This document shows positions 16,924-25,549 of a stretch of 64,000 bases of DNA, piece after piece. Both the position numbers and the translations under genes were made by a program. The notes below the pieces were generated by a model. It was not told the DNA's origin. It did not search any database and saw only the letters and a list, made by a program, of their open reading frames with translations. Source of the DNA: Fulvivirga ligni (GTDB taxonomy: Bacteria; Bacteroidota; Bacteroidia; Cytophagales; Cyclobacteriaceae); contig NZ_CP089979.1 of the NCBI RefSeq assembly GCF_021389935.1, positions 2,027,001 to 2,091,000 of the forward strand, given 5' to 3'. How positions within the stretch are numbered: position 1 is the first letter of the stretch; each line of letters starts with the position of its first letter.

Positions 16924-18069
16924 ATGATAAAAGATGTTTTTATAAACAGAGCCTCAGCATTTCTTCCTAATGACCCGGTATCTAATGACGAACTGGAAGA
17001 GTACTTAGGTTATATTAATAATAAACCATCAAGATCTAAACAGATCATTTTAAGAAGGAACGGTATCAAGAATAGATATTACGCTATTACCAAAGACGGT
17101 AAAGCTACACATACTAATGCGGAGATGGTGGCGAATGCAGTAAAGGGTCTTTTTAAGGATAATCCTGCAGAACTAGCAGAGGTAGATTTATTAAGCTGCG
17201 GTACTTCAAGTCCAGATCAGCTTATGCCTTCTCATGCCGTGCAGGTACATGGCTGTCTTCCTGAAACTCAAAATATTGAAGTAGTTTCTCCATCAGGAGT
17301 TTGCTGCTCTGGGATGCATGCCTTAAAATATGCTTTCATGTCTCTTAAACTTGGAGATAAGAAGAAAGCAGTAACTTCTGGTTCTGAGAGATTGGCCATT
17401 ACCATGACATCAGATAACTATGAAGATGAAGTGCAGAAATTAGCTGAGCTTGAAGAAAATCCATATATCGGTTTTGAAAAGGACTTTTTAAGATGGATGC
17501 TTTCAGATGGTGCAGGAGCATTTTTATTAGAAACAGAGAAGAATTCAGAGGGAATTTCTTTAAGAATAGACTGGATGGAAGCTTGTTCTTTCGCCCATAA
17601 ATTAGAGCCATGCATGTACATGGGGGGTGAAAGAGATGAGAATGGCGTATTCCAATCTTACAAAGACTATGAGCCAAATGATTTGGTGAGCAAGTCTTTA
17701 ATGAGTATTAAACAAGATGTGAAGTTATTGGGTGACAACATCGTGCCTTTGGGTAACGAGTTGCTTTTATCTTCATTGAAAAAACATAACGTAAACATTG
17801 AGGATGTAGATTATTTCCTTCCTCACATGTCTAGCTACTTCTTTAAGCAGCAAATAGCTGATATTTTGGCTGCTGACGGATTACATATTCCGGAAGAGAA
17901 GTGGTTTACAAACTTAGCTACCAAAGGTAATGTGGGCTCTGGCTCTATTTATCTAATGGTAGAAGAATTATTCAACAGCGGCCAGCTGAAAGTAGGAGAC
18001 AGATTATTGTTAATGGTGCCAGAAAGCTCCAGATTCTCTTATGTATATGCTTGGATGACAGTAGTTTAA
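16924..18069 (+). CDS. darB: Beta-ketoacyl-ACP synthase III-like enzyme (DarB-like)
   Basis: 381 aa, longer than FabH (about 320). The catalytic triad is intact: Cys128 in SGVCCSGMHAL, His301 in FLPHMSSYFF and Asn336 in KGNVGSGSIYL. In dialkylresorcinol pathways DarB carries out the Claisen condensation preceding DarA's ring closure; DarA- and DarB-like genes flank the flavoprotein here. A 141-base AT-rich gap separates it from the flavoprotein gene and could hold a promoter. The gene symbol is given by context plus family and could be wrong if this is another KAS III. Confidence 0.75.
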   Translation: MIKDVFINRASAFLPNDPVSNDELEEYLGYINNKPSRSKQIILRRNGIKNRYYAITKDGKATHTNAEMVANAVKGLFKDNPAELAEVDLLSCGTSSPDQLMPSHAVQVHGCLPETQNIEVVSPSGVCCSGMHALKYAFMSLKLGDKKKAVTSGSERLAITMTSDNYEDEVQKLAELEENPYIGFEKDFLRWMLSDGAGAFLLETEKNSEGISLRIDWMEACSFAHKLEPCMYMGGERDENGVFQSYKDYEPNDLVSKSLMSIKQDVKLLGDNIVPLGNELLLSSLKKHNVNIEDVDYFLPHMSSYFFKQQIADILAADGLHIPEEKWFTNLATKGNVGSGSIYLMVEELFNSGQLKVGDRLLLMVPESSRFSYVYAWMTVV

Positions 18070-18150
18070 TTCAGAAATTGTGAGATGTCAGCTAAGCTTA
18101 ATTATAAGATTGTTTGGCATTTCATGTGATCTTTAAATAACTATTTAGGT

Positions 18151-18576
18151 ATGAAAAAAGATAGCCTTCCACAAGACTCTTCCGCATTAAAGGATTTCAC
18201 CCGTGAGGTGTGTTATGTTAAAGATGATAATGGAAAATATGAGCAGGGTTTAAGTACCGGCTGGAAGGTAAAAGCAGATGCTCTTGATGAGGCATGGGCT
18301 GATATCAACGATCGAATATTAGAATCAGCACAGGAAGTGGCGGCAGGCCAAAAAAGCCCTGTGCTGTTTTTTATGGAATTAAACTTAATGGATTTTCCTA
18401 CACTTACCGGATATACTGGTTTTTGGAAATGGACCATTAAGAGGCATATGAAACCTGCCGTATTTAAAAAGCTGAGTGAAAAGAAACTGGCCAAGTACGC
18501 CAAAGCGTTCAAGATTTCAGTGGAAGAATTGACAAGTTTTGATGGAAGAAATATTGACAAGTACACCAAAAAATAG
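18151..18576 (+). CDS. Small conserved protein of the pigment cluster, unknown
   Basis: 141 aa, no signal peptide or membrane segment. It has an acidic/aromatic core, with FFMELNLMDFPTLTGYTGFWKWTIKRHMKPAVFKKL as its most distinctive part and a lysine-rich C-terminus. The C-terminal codons overlap the BtrH-type gene by 35 bases in another frame, indicating translational coupling. I know of no biochemical function; such small proteins accompany BtrH-type genes in flexirubin loci as far as I recall, which would make it an accessory or partner protein. Confidence 0.6.
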   Translation: MKKDSLPQDSSALKDFTREVCYVKDDNGKYEQGLSTGWKVKADALDEAWADINDRILESAQEVAAGQKSPVLFFMELNLMDFPTLTGYTGFWKWTIKRHMKPAVFKKLSEKKLAKYAKAFKISVEELTSFDGRNIDKYTKK

Positions 18577-19576
18577 CAGACAGCATATACAAACTGCTCA
18601 CTGTGAAAATGGAGTAGTTACCACTTTGCTGCAGCATCATGGAGTAGACTTCATGAACGAACCCTTGGCTTTTGGTATTGGAGCGGGCATGTTTTATGTG
18701 CACTTACCTTTCTTAAAAGTAAATAACGCACCTGCCATTGCTTTCAGAATTATGCCTGGTTATATCTTCAGAGATACTTGCAAGGCACTAGGCGTAAACA
18801 TTTCCAGAAAGAAATTCCGTTCGCCAGAAACAGCCAGAGCTTATTTGGATAAAAAACTGGAAGAAGGACATCCGGTTGGTTGCCAGGTGGGAGTATTCCA
18901 TTTGCCCTATTTCCCTAGAGAGTATAGATTTCATTTCAATGCGCATAACATCATTGTGCATGGTTTTGAAAACGGCAGGTACATTGTAAGTGATCCTGTT
19001 ATGGAAGAGCTTACCAGCCTTTCTCCAGAAGAATTAGACGAAGTACGCTTTGCAAAGGGACCTCTAGCACCTAACGGACAGATATATTTCCCTACTCAGG
19101 TAGGCGAAATAGATGAAGCCAAACTAAAGAAAGCAGTTAAGAAAGGAATTAAGAAAACTACCTGGTGGATGACACAGGTGCCTATTGAGCAGATTGGTGC
19201 TCGTGGGTTTAATTATACTGCCAAGAAAATACGCAAGTGGAAAGAGCAACTGGGCGACCGTAGAGCGGCGCTTTACTTGGCTCAGATCGTGCGTATGCAA
19301 GAGGAGATTGGTACAGGAGGTGGAGGTTTCAGATTTATCTACGCCGCTTTCCTGGAGCAGGCAGCTGAAATCTTACAAAAAGATGAGCTAATGGCTTTTT
19401 CTGAGGAAATGACCAAGTCTGGTGATTTGCTAAGACAAAATGCTGTGCGAATGGCTCAGATTATAAAAGGAAGAACATCGGATCAGAAAGACTATGATGA
19501 GGTAGCGGATGCTATGGCTGAAATTTCTGCTCTGGAACTTAAAACATTCAAAAACCTGCGTAAACTGCGATTATAG
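18542..19576 (+). CDS. BtrH N-terminal domain protein
   Basis: 344 aa from the ATG at 18542 (a TTG one codon earlier is possible). The N-terminal part, with QTAHCENGVVTTLLQHHGVDFMNEPLAFGIG, matches the BtrH N-terminal domain (papain-like fold; BtrH transfers an acyl chain from an ACP in butirosin synthesis). The candidate nucleophile is the Cys in TAHCENG. A second segment, HFNAHNIIVHGFENGRYIVSDP, holds conserved His/Asp residues. The natural hypothesis is release or transfer of an ACP-bound acyl chain onto an acceptor. The C-terminal half is helical and unassigned. It overlaps the preceding gene and lies three bases before the ABC ATPase. Confidence 0.7.
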   Translation: MEEILTSTPKNSRQHIQTAHCENGVVTTLLQHHGVDFMNEPLAFGIGAGMFYVHLPFLKVNNAPAIAFRIMPGYIFRDTCKALGVNISRKKFRSPETARAYLDKKLEEGHPVGCQVGVFHLPYFPREYRFHFNAHNIIVHGFENGRYIVSDPVMEELTSLSPEELDEVRFAKGPLAPNGQIYFPTQVGEIDEAKLKKAVKKGIKKTTWWMTQVPIEQIGARGFNYTAKKIRKWKEQLGDRRAALYLAQIVRMQEEIGTGGGGFRFIYAAFLEQAAEILQKDELMAFSEEMTKSGDLLRQNAVRMAQIIKGRTSDQKDYDEVADAMAEISALELKTFKNLRKLRL

Positions 19577-19579
19577 TCA

Positions 19580-20317
19580 ATGACCGATAATTGCATTAAA
19601 ATAGAGCGCTTAACCAAAAGGTATCCTGGTGAGTCTAAGGATACCCTGTGTGGTATAGATCTTACCATCAGAGAAAAAGATAAATTCGGCATTTTAGGTC
19701 CTAATGGAGCGGGTAAAACTACCCTCATCTCTATTTTGTGTGGCATTATAGAAGCTTCTACCGGCCATGTTTATTATTGGGATCAGGTGCAAACACCTAA
19801 AGTAATCCAGCAAAAAATTGGCTTTGTGCCTCAAGAATACGCCTTTTACGGAGAGCTTACTCCCATGCAGAACCTTGAGTACTTTGGAGCCATGTACAAA
19901 CTGACTGCCGCTGAAATCAAGGAGAAATCTATCGAAATATTGACCAGATTAGGACTGGGCGATGTTAAAAATAAAAAAGTTCGAGCCTTTTCTGGCGGCA
20001 TGAAGCGTAGGATGAACCTGGCCATAGGTATCATTCATGATCCTGCTATTTTGTTCTTAGATGAGCCCACGGTAGGGGTAGATGTGCAGAGTAAAATGGC
20101 CATTATGAAATTACTGGAAGAGCTCAACCAAAAAGGAACTACAGTTATCTATACCTCACACCACCTGGATGAGGCTGAGGAATTCTGTAATCATATTGCT
20201 TTGATTGATCATGGCACCATCATCACTGAAGGAAACACTTCAGAACTACTCAAAGAGCATGCAGTAGACTTAAAAGGCCTTCTTATTAACCTAACCGGAG
20301 AATCATACAGAGACTGA
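19580..20317 (+). CDS. ABC transporter ATP-binding protein
   Basis: 245 aa with all ATPase motifs: Walker A GPNGAGKTT (residues 40-48), Q-loop FVPQEYAFYG, signature FSGGMKRR, Walker B AILFLDEPT and the H-loop in TSHHLDEAEE. It is of the ABC-2 exporter type (DrrA/CcmA-like). Its last base is the first base of the permease start codon. Placed inside the biosynthetic cluster, it most likely energises export of the lipid/pigment product or an intermediate. Confidence 0.9.
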   Translation: MTDNCIKIERLTKRYPGESKDTLCGIDLTIREKDKFGILGPNGAGKTTLISILCGIIEASTGHVYYWDQVQTPKVIQQKIGFVPQEYAFYGELTPMQNLEYFGAMYKLTAAEIKEKSIEILTRLGLGDVKNKKVRAFSGGMKRRMNLAIGIIHDPAILFLDEPTVGVDVQSKMAIMKLLEELNQKGTTVIYTSHHLDEAEEFCNHIALIDHGTIITEGNTSELLKEHAVDLKGLLINLTGESYRD

Positions 20318-21594
20318 TGTTTAGATTTTGGATAGCGTGTAAAAAGGAGTTACTCATTCTCTGGAATGATAAAACAGGGTTGGCGCTGATGTTTCTCATG
20401 CCTGTGCTTTTGGTTTTTGTAATTACGATCATTCAGGATAGTGCTTTTCAAATCGTTAATGAGAACAAGATCAGCATTATTATTTCCAACAGAGACCAGG
20501 GAGAAGAAGGCAAACGGCTGATAAGTATGCTGGAGGACTCCAGATTTTTCACTATTACTGAAAATGATGATTTAGACAGCGAAAGCATAAAGAAGGAAAT
20601 GAACGATGGTAATCAGATCACAGGATTGATTATACCAACAGATTTTTCTGAAAAGCTTATCCTTAAATCTCAGATGGTGGGTGATATCATGCTTGAAGAG
20701 CTCGAAATTAAAGAGCAAACAAATACCACCTCAGATCTACAGATGCCCGCACTACAGTTTTATCATGATCCTGTACTTCAGGAGAATTTTAATTCATCCA
20801 TAGTAAATGTGATCAATGCCTTCGTTAAAAGCATTGAAGGTGATTTATTAATCAAAGAAATATCGGCTCAGTTAGAGTTAAAGGAAGCGCCTAAGAGACT
20901 GGAAAAGGCTTTGGCCTCTAATCAGGTAACCATACAGCAGTTTGCAGCCACACTCTCTGAAAATGAAATTATACCTAACTCTACCCAGCATAATGTGCCG
21001 GCATGGACAATTTTCGCCATCTTTTTCATGGTTATTCCTATGGGTAATAACATAGTGAAGGAGAAGTTAAATGGCAGCTTTATGCGATTAAAAACAATGC
21101 CTACCAATTTCGCCTTGGTGTTATGGGCCAAGCTGTTTGTCTATTTGCTGGCTGTAGTGCTTCAGGTATTTATCATTTTTGCGTTAGCTAAACTTACATT
21201 TCCATCTATCGGTTTGCCAGAATTGATTCTGCCATCTAATTTGCTGGCTTGTTTAGTTGTGGTGGTTATGACCGGTTTGGCAGCAATAAGCTTTTCAGCC
21301 GCTGTGGGTACTGCGGCTAAGACTCAGGAGCAGGCTAATGGCTTCGGAGCGGTGGCTATTGTGATCTTTGCTGCTATTGGCGGAGTACTAGTTCCAAGCT
21401 TTGTTATGCCTGAATACATGCAGATAATAAGCCATGGATCACCATTATACTGGTGTCTGGAAGCGTTTTATACATTGTTCCTGAGAGGGGGAGATTGGCA
21501 GGTACTAGGCCCGGATTTATTAGGTTTAGCAATTTTTTGTTTAGTTTGCTTTGTAGTAACCTACTGGCAGCTGAAAAAGAGTAGAATTATTTAA
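20317..21594 (+). CDS. ABC-2 type transporter permease
   Basis: 425 aa. One membrane helix near the N-terminus (LALMFLMPVLLVFVITII), a large ~180-residue extracytoplasmic region, then five hydrophobic segments from about residue 228 to 420, the standard ABC-2 exporter topology. The conserved loop KLNGSFMRLKTMPTN lies after the second helix. It overlaps the ATPase gene by one base and is the partner of that subunit. It probably exports a hydrophobic product; the exact cargo cannot be read from the sequence. Confidence 0.9.
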   Translation: MFRFWIACKKELLILWNDKTGLALMFLMPVLLVFVITIIQDSAFQIVNENKISIIISNRDQGEEGKRLISMLEDSRFFTITENDDLDSESIKKEMNDGNQITGLIIPTDFSEKLILKSQMVGDIMLEELEIKEQTNTTSDLQMPALQFYHDPVLQENFNSSIVNVINAFVKSIEGDLLIKEISAQLELKEAPKRLEKALASNQVTIQQFAATLSENEIIPNSTQHNVPAWTIFAIFFMVIPMGNNIVKEKLNGSFMRLKTMPTNFALVLWAKLFVYLLAVVLQVFIIFALAKLTFPSIGLPELILPSNLLACLVVVVMTGLAAISFSAAVGTAAKTQEQANGFGAVAIVIFAAIGGVLVPSFVMPEYMQIISHGSPLYWCLEAFYTLFLRGGDWQVLGPDLLGLAIFCLVCFVVTYWQLKKSRII

Positions 21595-21622
21595 AATCAA
21601 CATCAATATATTTTAATAGCAT

Positions 21623-21892
21623 ATGGCTAGTGAAGAATTAATATTAAAATTAAAGAAGCAGATTATCCAATACTTAAACCTTATGGATGTTCAGCCTGAA
21701 GACATTGAAGCTGATGAGCCATTATTTGGCCCTGAAAGTAATATTGCCTTAGATTCTATAGACGCCATAGAGCTTAGTGTGCTATTAGAGCGTGAGTATG
21801 ATCTTAAAATTACTGACTCTAAGCAGGGTAAGAAGATCATGGCAAGTGTAGAAAAACTAGCTGAGTTCATCACCGAAAACGGTAAAGCATAA
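21623..21892 (+). CDS. Acyl carrier protein
   Basis: 89 aa, the normal size. The phosphopantetheine attachment site is Ser45 in LDSIDAIEL. Acidic composition and helix pattern fit an ACP. It is followed five bases later by a KAS II gene and then a degenerate KAS, forming the minimal unit of a type II polyketide/aryl-polyene-like synthase, so it is a dedicated rather than primary fatty-acid ACP. Confidence 0.9.
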   Translation: MASEELILKLKKQIIQYLNLMDVQPEDIEADEPLFGPESNIALDSIDAIELSVLLEREYDLKITDSKQGKKIMASVEKLAEFITENGKA

Positions 21893-21897
21893 GCTAT

Positions 21898-23097
21898 ATG
21901 AGTAAGCGTGTTTTTGTTACGGGAATGGGCATTATTTCGGCATTGGGCAATGGCGTTCTGGAAAATAGAAACCAGCTCGAAGCAGGAGCTACGGGCATAA
22001 AGAAAGCCACCATCCTAAAAACACGTTATACAGACATTTTTCCTTTTGGGGAGGTTCCTCTTACCACCGATCAGCTGCTTGAAATGGGAGAAGTGATTGG
22101 TGAAAAAGGTATTTCAAGAACGGAAGCCCTGGCCATGGTTGCCATAAGGCAGGCCTTAAAAGATGCGGGCCTTAAGCAGGAGCAGGTGGAAGATTACAGT
22201 ATGTCATTATTGTCTGCCAGTACGGTAGGAGGTATGTCACGAACTGATCAGTTGCATAAAGATGCCAATAAATTGGAGCCTGCATCAGAGTATTTGGCTT
22301 CATACAATGTTGGTGAACATACTAGCGGTATAGCCAAAAGATTAAATGTAAAGGGAGCTTCTACCACCTTTAATACAGCTTGTTCCTCATCAGCTAACGC
22401 TATAATGTATGGAGCCAAGCTAATCAAGTCTGGAAGGGCTACCCGAGCCATCGCAGGCGGTACGGATGCATTAGCCAAGTACACCGTTAATGGGTTTAAC
22501 TCCTTACAAATACTGGCTGAAGAGCTATGCAAGCCATTCGATAAAAATCGGGTAGGTTTAAATTTAGGAGAAGGGGCAGCCTATCTGATCCTGGAATCGG
22601 AAGATGTAGTAGGAGATAAAAAGATATACGGTGAGGTGTCAGGCTATGGTAATGCTAATGATGCCTTTCATCCATCATCTATTTCAGATGAGGCCTTTGG
22701 GGTAATAGCGGCCATTGAAGGAGCACTGGAAACGGCTCAGATTCCACCAGAGCACATTGATTATATCAACACTCATGGCACAGGAACACCTAATAATGAT
22801 ATAACGGAGCAAACGGGTATGCATAAGGTGTTCAAAGGGCAGATTCCTCCCTTTCAATCCACTAAAACCTATACAGGGCATACTTTGGGAGCGGCAGGTG
22901 CGATAGAAGCTGTATTCAGCCTGTTAGCACTAAATCATAACGAATTATATACCAGTCTCAACTGCGCTGATCCGATTGATGATTACGGAGTGGTGCCTAT
23001 CAATAAGTATCAGGATAATTACGAAATCAACCATGTGCTTTCTAGTTCATTTGGCTTTGGAGGTAATTGTTCATCTTTAGTATTTTCAAAAGTATAA
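21898..23097 (+). CDS. Beta-ketoacyl-ACP synthase II (KAS alpha subunit)
   Basis: 399 aa. Catalytic Cys162 in NTACSSSANA, His293 in NTHGTGTP and His328 in YTGHTLGAAG make an intact Cys-His-His triad. The enzyme extends an ACP-bound acyl chain by decarboxylative condensation with malonyl-ACP. It sits between the ACP and a degenerate KAS homologue, giving the alpha/chain-length-factor pairing of type II PKS and aryl polyene/flexirubin systems. Confidence 0.9.
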   Translation: MSKRVFVTGMGIISALGNGVLENRNQLEAGATGIKKATILKTRYTDIFPFGEVPLTTDQLLEMGEVIGEKGISRTEALAMVAIRQALKDAGLKQEQVEDYSMSLLSASTVGGMSRTDQLHKDANKLEPASEYLASYNVGEHTSGIAKRLNVKGASTTFNTACSSSANAIMYGAKLIKSGRATRAIAGGTDALAKYTVNGFNSLQILAEELCKPFDKNRVGLNLGEGAAYLILESEDVVGDKKIYGEVSGYGNANDAFHPSSISDEAFGVIAAIEGALETAQIPPEHIDYINTHGTGTPNNDITEQTGMHKVFKGQIPPFQSTKTYTGHTLGAAGAIEAVFSLLALNHNELYTSLNCADPIDDYGVVPINKYQDNYEINHVLSSSFGFGGNCSSLVFSKV

Positions 23098-23102
23098 GCT
23101 TT

Positions 23103-24149
23103 ATGTTCATAAGAGATATGTCATGTATTTCCGCACAGGAAACTTATCACGGTGAGTTGTTTACTGATGGAGTAAAGTTTTTTGACGAATCTAAGCTTTG
23201 GGCTAAAGAACCAAACTATAAAGGCATAATTCCCATGGGCTTACTCAGACGCATGAGTAAGCTGGTAAGGATGAGTGTAGCCACCGGCATGCCACTTATA
23301 GATAAGCATCAGGATGTGGAGGGAATTATCTTCGGATCATCTAATGGTAGTGTTGATCATTCGTTACGCTTTCTTAATCAGATAGTTGAGTATAGTGAAG
23401 GTACACTTACCCCAACTGACTTTGTACAGTCTACCTCTAACTGCGTGGCGGGTATGCTGGCGCTTATGGGTAAAAAGAGAGGATATAACACTACACATGT
23501 TAACCAGGGATTATGCTTTGAATCATCTGTTTTAGATGCGAAGATGCTTTTCGAAGAAGGAAAGTATAAAACTTTGCTAATAGGTGGGGGAGAAGAGCAA
23601 TCTGCCAGCAACTACAACATCGAATCTCAGCGTGGGCTCTATAAAATAGAGGAAATCTCAAGTAAAGATTTGTTAAATACCAATACACCTGGTACACTTC
23701 CTGGTGAAGGTGTGGCCATGTTTGTAGTGGAGGCAGAAAAGAGCAATGATAGTATTGCCCAGATTGTGGCGGTAGATTCTATTCAGCATGTTGATACTGA
23801 GGGACTTGCAGATAAGTTGGAGATTTTCCTTAAAAACAATGGCCTTACTGTTTCAGATCTGGATAGCGTGGTATTAGGTAGAAATGGTGATGTAGTGGCT
23901 GATCAATTCTATAATCATCTTGAAAAGGATCTTTTTACGGATCACAATATATTCGTCTACAAGCACCTCAGTGGTGACTATTATTCAGTTCCCGCTTTTT
24001 CTTTATGGCTTACAGCCCAATTATTATCAGGCACTAAGCTACCTGAAGAATGTGTTTGGAAAGATCAGGGCAAAACACCTAAGAATATCCTTCTTTATAA
24101 CAATTGCGAAGGCAAGCAGCATGGATTTATGCTGATAAAAGGTTGCTAA
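23103..24149 (+). CDS. Degenerate beta-ketoacyl synthase homologue, chain-length-factor-like
   Basis: 348 aa from the ATG at 23103, five bases after the KAS II stop; an earlier TTG inside the preceding gene is rejected. It keeps thiolase-fold segments such as GIIFGSSNGSVDHSLRF and FVQSTSNCVAGMLAL, and LLIGGGEEQSASNY. The nucleophile region reads NQGLCFESS (Leu137-Cys138) rather than NTACSSS, placing Leu at the catalytic position in my hand alignment. The NTHGTGT and GHTLGAAG histidine motifs are gone (LGRNGDV and KHLSGDY stand there). It is therefore probably non-catalytic and pairs with the upstream KAS II to set chain length. Confidence 0.7.
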   Translation: MFIRDMSCISAQETYHGELFTDGVKFFDESKLWAKEPNYKGIIPMGLLRRMSKLVRMSVATGMPLIDKHQDVEGIIFGSSNGSVDHSLRFLNQIVEYSEGTLTPTDFVQSTSNCVAGMLALMGKKRGYNTTHVNQGLCFESSVLDAKMLFEEGKYKTLLIGGGEEQSASNYNIESQRGLYKIEEISSKDLLNTNTPGTLPGEGVAMFVVEAEKSNDSIAQIVAVDSIQHVDTEGLADKLEIFLKNNGLTVSDLDSVVLGRNGDVVADQFYNHLEKDLFTDHNIFVYKHLSGDYYSVPAFSLWLTAQLLSGTKLPEECVWKDQGKTPKNILLYNNCEGKQHGFMLIKGC

Positions 24150-24258
24150 TAAAACCTTCGGAATAAAAAACTCAAAAAAAAATTCTGGAAGATGTGATTT
24201 TTATCGACTGTCATCTACTAATGGGTTAAATGATGTGAAACACATAAACTCTATTAGA

Positions 24259-24732
24259 ATGAAAGCGATGGAAACTAATCAAAATCAAGCTCCTTTAAAT
24301 TTCAATAAAATACGAAAAGGTGAAATGTCAGGACTAATGGTCACCTATGGCGGAGCCATTTGCTTGATGGTGAATTTTACCGATGTATCTGGCTTTACCA
24401 TGAAGTTGTTTATGATTGTGGCCATACTGGCGCTGGTTACACTCCCCATCATTTCGCTCTATTTACTCAAACGCCTACGAAAGGCTGATCCCTCTCAGCC
24501 AAATAACCTGCTGCAGCACAAGATGAGATTTAAAAAGTTTCAAGTACTAAGCGTGTCCATCGGACTTTTCATGCTATTGATCATGACTCCTCTTCTGGCA
24601 GCCATTAAAGGTAAAAATATCACCGACGATCCATACTTCTGGACGGTACGTTTTCCCCTCGCTGTAGCCTTGTTTTTAGGCTATGCTTTCTGGGTACATA
24701 GATCGTATAAGAAAGCATTGAAAATGGTGTAG
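24259..24732 (+). CDS. Four-helix membrane protein, unknown
   Basis: About 157 aa from the ATG at 24259; GTG at 24235 and ATG at 24268 are alternative starts. Four hydrophobic segments are apparent: GLMVTYGGAICLMVNF, LFMIVAILALVTLPIISLYLL, VLSVSIGLFMLLIMTPLLAA and FPLAVALFLGYAFWVH. The basic loop RLRKADPSQPNN lies between helices two and three. It resembles DUF4199/DUF4133-style small membrane proteins only in layout. Not obviously linked to the pigment cluster that ends 109 bases upstream. Confidence 0.5.
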   Translation: MKAMETNQNQAPLNFNKIRKGEMSGLMVTYGGAICLMVNFTDVSGFTMKLFMIVAILALVTLPIISLYLLKRLRKADPSQPNNLLQHKMRFKKFQVLSVSIGLFMLLIMTPLLAAIKGKNITDDPYFWTVRFPLAVALFLGYAFWVHRSYKKALKMV

Positions 24733-24794
24733 GCACACCTAACTCTTCAATTAAATAATTCACTTTACATAAAAGATGACCGGTTCGGAACTTG

Positions 24795-24806
24795 TCGCAA
24801 TTGCGA
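24795..24806. repeat. 12-bp perfect palindrome upstream of tetR-type gene
   Basis: TCGCAATTGCGA is self-complementary and lies 80 bases before the regulator's start, just upstream of the two larger inverted sites. It could be an additional protein-binding site; nothing beyond symmetry supports this. Confidence 0.3.
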
Positions 24807-24825
24807 TAGATTGAACTGTACCGTT

Positions 24826-24841
24826 TAAACGTTAGCGTTTA
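24826..24841. promoter_or_regulatory. Candidate TetR operator, copy 1
   Basis: TAAACG-TTAG-CGTTTA: perfect 6-bp arms with a 4-base centre. A 15-of-16 match on the opposite strand occurs at 24865-24880. Confidence 0.6.
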
Positions 24842-24864
24842 TAAAAATTAAATGCTAAATTATA

Positions 24865-24880
24865 TAGACGCTAACGTTTA
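24865..24880. promoter_or_regulatory. Candidate TetR operator, copy 2 (inverted)
   Basis: Reverse complement of copy 1 with one mismatch (G at 24867). It ends five bases before the regulator's start codon; occupancy would block transcription start or translation. The two sites are centred 39 bases apart, on roughly the same helical face. Confidence 0.6.
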
Positions 24881-24885
24881 GAAAT

Positions 24886-25449
24886 ATGCCTCTAAAAAAG
24901 GTCCATAAAAATGAATGGCTTAAGCACGGTTTATCCCAGTTTTCTTCATTGGGTTTGGCCGGAATTAATGTAGAAAAAATGTCTAAGGCATTGAAATGCA
25001 ATAAGTCTAGCTTTTATTGGCACTTTAAAACCAGACAAAATTTCTTCGAAGAATTAATTCAGTTTTGGCAGGATCAACAAGAATCTCTGATCCAAAAACT
25101 GCATATGGAACATTCACCCTCTGAACGTTTCAAGAACTATCTCAGATTTCTATTTCGTAAAAATCAATATGGAGACTTGCTATTCTTTATTCAAAGAGAG
25201 GCTTTGCATGATAAGTTCCTAAAAAAGGTCCTTCGTAATTATAATCAGCAAAATAATGAACTGGCATTTATACTTATCTTAGACTTAGGCTATGATGAAG
25301 AACAGGGCAAACAGAAGACTGATTTGTTGCTCCATTTTCATAGAGGCTGGTACGAACAGCATAAGTATCAGAGAGTTTCCAAGCCAAAGGTGGAGGATGC
25401 AATGAAGTTGGTGAATGATTTTATAGAATTTGAAGGGGAGAAGGACTGA
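24886..25449 (+). CDS. TetR/AcrR-family transcriptional regulator
   Basis: 187 aa. The N-terminal HTH includes LAGINVEKMSKALKCNKSSFYWHFKTRQNFFEELI, the classic TetR pattern with the F-Y-W-H-F signature. The C-terminal domain (about residues 60-187) is helical and ligand-specific, so the inducer is unknown. It is probably autoregulated, because two inverted copies of a 16-bp palindromic element lie directly upstream. The gene is followed by an unrelated secreted protein. Confidence 0.85.
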   Translation: MPLKKVHKNEWLKHGLSQFSSLGLAGINVEKMSKALKCNKSSFYWHFKTRQNFFEELIQFWQDQQESLIQKLHMEHSPSERFKNYLRFLFRKNQYGDLLFFIQREALHDKFLKKVLRNYNQQNNELAFILILDLGYDEEQGKQKTDLLLHFHRGWYEQHKYQRVSKPKVEDAMKLVNDFIEFEGEKD

Positions 25450-25549
25450 ATTTCAGAAGCTATTTATATCATTTCAGATAGATTTTTTGAATGAAAATGG
25501 GTATTATTAATAAGAGATTTATGATCCTCAAAAGAGTCATTCAGAAAAT

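Noticed and set aside
23067-23102. Upstream TTG-initiated extension of the second KAS-like gene
   Set aside because: It lies inside the end of the KAS II gene, begins with a TTG and encodes a sequence unlike a KAS N-terminus; the ATG at 23103 gives normal spacing.
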